A DNA stretch of 64,000 bases from Acanthaster planci (taxonomy: Eukaryota; Echinodermata; Asteroidea; Valvatida; Acanthasteridae). Where the stretch lies: positions 340,463 through 404,462 of the forward strand of contig NW_019091417.1 of assembly GCF_001949145.1 (NCBI RefSeq), in the 5' to 3' direction. Each line of letters begins with the position of its first letter. Position 1 is the stretch's first letter. This document shows, in pieces, positions 61,406-64,000 of the stretch. The notes under the pieces were generated by a model that saw only the letters and a list, made by a program, of their open reading frames with translations, searched no databases and was not told the origin of the DNA. A program made the translations under genes and the position numbers.

Positions 61406-62141
61406 TATAGGGGGTTGAAGTTCTTGATAACACATGGATGTTACAACGGCTTTCACAAGTTATCAAACAAACCTTTACAAGCACTTTCCAAACACAGTAC
61501 AAGAGCATAAAAGAGAGCAATGTTCTACAGTTTGTAAAAGCTGGAATCTTGAAACAGACTTTTTTATGACTTAAGAAGGTCACACATGCACACTAATGAG
61601 CACTTGATCACTGATGACAAAATTCATTGCTATCTTAAATTATACGTGCAAACTGTGCCAATCACATGTAGGCTAAATCTACAAAAGTTGAGGTCAAAAT
61701 AAACAAGAATGCACGTGTAATCAAAGCACGACCTCAAATTCCTGGAATAGGCACGTGCAGATCACTCCATATTTTTATGGTGAGACAATCAGGATGTTTA
61801 ACTAGAGTACTCACAATTGCTTAAGCTGTCATCTCTAAGTAGAACAAGTCAACCCAAAGTGTAATCAAGCCAAGCAGAGAGACGTGATCCTTCTTACGAC
61901 CTTAAATTCCTAGAATATTAAACTTTTCTATTTTGGGAAGCATTTTTAATTTGGACTGTGAGGGACATGGTGGAGGTTGGAATGGCTACAATTAACGTTC
62001 AAGGCCTGTGATTATTATAGGGCATTCAAATGTCTCAAAAGTCCTTCAGATTACTAATGGGTAACAATGCTACATGCGCAGCACTCCCTCAGGGCAACAA
62101 GTTGAAAATGGCATGGAAAAATCTAACGATAATGTTGATAC
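61406..62141 (-). other. Probable intron of the minus-strand gene
   Basis: AT-rich, no exon or element recognised. Confidence 0.35.
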
Positions 62142-62358
62142 CTTCTGACTGGTGAAGCAATTTACACAACACATTGACACAAACCACCATAACATGCTGA
62201 AGTAACAGCTCAAATACCAAGCCATGCAATAAACCAGGACAACCCCTGCAGCTCATGATTCTTCTTACGCAGCGATCAACATCACGATCCAGTAATGGAA
62301 GAAAGGCAAACATGTGAACACCAGCTGCTGCATAATATATGGCAGAAATTCCTATTAC
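62142..62358 (-). CDS. Internal exon of an unidentified gene, helical Cys/Leu-rich
   Basis: On the minus strand, 72 codons plus one base are open between a GATGATTTAG acceptor and a GAAG|GTATCA donor. It reads VIGISAIYYAAAGVHMFAFL, then PLLDRDVDRCVRRIMSCRGC and a Leu/Val-rich helix ending LCKLLHQSE. An in-frame stop (TAG) sits exactly at the acceptor, so the frame begins at this splice site. Composition is that of an alpha-helical solenoid or a membrane-associated domain. The family is not recognised. If the donor is not used, the frame runs on to a stop at 62089. Confidence 0.5.
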
Positions 62359-63188
62359 CTAAATCATCACTTAAATACTTCCTCGGGTTTCCATGAAAAC
62401 CAAGGTGTTTAAAATCGAGTGGCTGCGTGAATGCTAGCATTGTGTCCAGTAGGGAATGATTTCTGAAGTACTCACGCAGAACTACACGCAGTTAAGTGAC
62501 GCTCAAATGTCACCATCTCCTCTAGTTTGAAGAAAAACTTGGCACATGTGGAGCATTTTGTAGGGAAACCTGGAGCATTGGAATGTACCAGAGGCCTATC
62601 CATAGAGAATTGAAATCAAATTACTCAGGCATTTCAAGTGAACAGTATCCAAAGAGACAACCACAACAAGACTCATGTACCGTCCATTAGGGAAATGTAC
62701 GTAAGTGGAGATGTGAATTTTGGCTTGTTGGAAGTGAATTAGTCTGCAGGGTGAGGGAATGCTTAGGATATAAAAACGGCAGGTTGAAGAGAAATTACCT
62801 AGGGAGGCTACACTGATTGGGAAAAGGGCGGAGGGAAAACTTTGTCTGGATGCAGGAGAAAGGAAGGTGACCACTGTGAATGAGAATCTTGAATTCAAGG
62901 AATGAAGAATAAAACTGACAAAGTTGTGTCTTTCAGAATAAAGTTACATGTAGAATCACGATGAAATATTCGTTGTGAGAATACAAGTACATGTCAGTCG
63001 TGTGTTGTTGAACACTCTTGTACAATTAATCAGATTAAATGGATTTATTCCGTAATCTTCTCCAACAACTTTTGGAATGATGTCTCAAGTTGTAACAGGT
63101 AATGGCATGCAAAACTCAGATATGATCATCTCAGTCTGCAAAGCTGCAGCTGACTGTTATTATCATTACTCATTTCTGGTAATGACAC
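62359..63188 (-). other. Probable intron of the minus-strand gene
   Basis: No recognised feature. TACATGTA occurs near 62945. Open frames at 62596-62898 show no conserved motif. Confidence 0.3.
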
Positions 63189-63232
63189 CAGGGATTCCTC
63201 AAAAGTGCCCTGAGGCACTGCAGCTAGCAAGC
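63189..63232 (-). CDS. Weak candidate small exon of the minus-strand gene
   Basis: After an AACAGGTTTCTTTAG acceptor, two bases plus 14 codons (LLAAVPQGTFEESL) reach a modest donor, CTG|GTGTCA, in phase 0. That phase matches the exon at 62358-62142. It is small and its donor is weak. Confidence 0.25.
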
Positions 63233-64000
63233 CTAAAGAAACCTGTTGAGAGGAGACTATGAGAAGCAGTAACAGGTTTTAGAAGTGGGAGGAAAACCCC
63301 ACTGGAATACTCTGGGTAAAACCCACTGAATCAGGTAGGGACTCTGTTTAAAAGCATGCATCACAGTGAATACACACATGTACATGTACACCCATACCTG
63401 TTTTACATACAAAGTGTGGACATTCCTTTGTTCTCCTGTGGTTAAGGAAACTTGAGGAAAATGCTCCTTTTTCTCCAATTACATGTAGGATAACTCCTTC
63501 GAGCTGGATTTTTGATGATGATTTCCTAGACTGTTCCTCTTCATTTTGCTACGATAACCTTGACCCCAAAATGCCTCTGAAACTGTTTTTCAGAGGGGGA
63601 AAACATTGTGTGGACGTGTGTGAGTCCACACTACGCCATCACACCCTACCTTGTGTGGACTTCTTTTGTGTAGAGGTCCACACTACAGGTATGTATGCCA
63701 GGCCTGCACATTTCTGCAATCAGACCACATAAATTGCACACATTTTTCCAATAACTGCTAGAACCTTGAACTCACATCATTGCATTTCATACATGTACCC
63801 ATAGTGCCACAGTCTGTCAGAGTATTAAGTGGAAGCTTTGAACATGTATGCTGCACTACAGCCGTCCATAAGAGTGGTAATTATGTACTTTACCAATGAG
63901 GCACAGCTGGGGTCCAGCAGTGCTGCTGGCATACTAATGAACAAAATTACCACTCGTGTAATTTGGGTTAATGTACCATGAATGTGCATGTTCATGCACA
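63233..64000. other. Right edge, no exon recognised
   Basis: AT-rich with TACATGTA at about 63378, 63480 and 63789. If the minus-strand gene is real, this is upstream intron and earlier exons lie beyond the window. Confidence 0.35.

Noticed and set aside
63077-63262. Plus-strand 61-codon open frame
   Set aside because: No motif; the same stretch on the minus strand gives a better, though weak, exon candidate at 63189-63232.
1-64000. tRNA, rRNA, CRISPR array or viral gene cluster
   Set aside because: No tRNA-like T-loop/box B with matching stems, no regularly spaced repeats and no recognisable viral genes were seen on either strand.

Overview
This window is animal nuclear DNA. Genes are split by introns with canonical GT/AG borders, one coding sequence is a rhodopsin-class GPCR, intergenic DNA is long and AT-rich, and several non-autonomous DNA transposons have clear target-site duplications. 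There are no bacterial-style operons, rRNAs, tRNAs or CRISPR arrays that I can see. The gene content (a SPATA18/Mieap homologue, an intronless muscarinic-like receptor) and two over-represented palindromes (TACATGTA, TAGGCCTA) suggest a marine invertebrate. A deuterostome such as an echinoderm or hemichordate is my best guess, but the species is not determined.

Layout. (1) 129-10343, + strand: the last seven coding exons of a SPATA18 (mitochondria-eating protein, Mieap) homologue, with the 5' part off the left edge. A probable long 3' UTR follows to about 15.18 kb. Its introns carry four separate short repeats: two hAT-type MITEs with 8-bp target duplications, a third inverted-repeat element, and a perfect 45-bp hairpin. 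(2) 15.2-26.1 kb: mostly non-coding, with a probable MITE, a few weak isolated exon candidates, and an internally deleted Tc1/mariner-type element (24612-25464) whose long inverted repeats flank a decayed transposase end. (3) 26281-27642, + strand: a complete single-exon 453-residue aminergic GPCR, muscarinic-like in frame but altered at several acetylcholine-pocket positions. (4) 27.6-57 kb: about 30 kb with little recognisable coding content. The exceptions are a candidate two-exon small gene on the minus strand (33461-34258) and an exon-like reading frame at 54519-54764. A degenerate tandem/inverted repeat lies at 51.7 kb and a MITE at 56.6 kb. (5) 58-63.3 kb, minus strand: exons of an unidentified gene, including a convincing C-terminal exon (58089-58235) and a good internal exon (62142-62358).

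The three main genes show no functional link; they look like ordinary neighbours. The most interesting points are the altered ligand pocket of the receptor, the perfect foldback inside a transcribed intron, the rearranged mariner element, and the uneven distribution of the two palindromic octamers between gene-bearing flanks and the gene-poor centre. Exon borders were read by eye, and nothing here has been tested against transcripts or databases.
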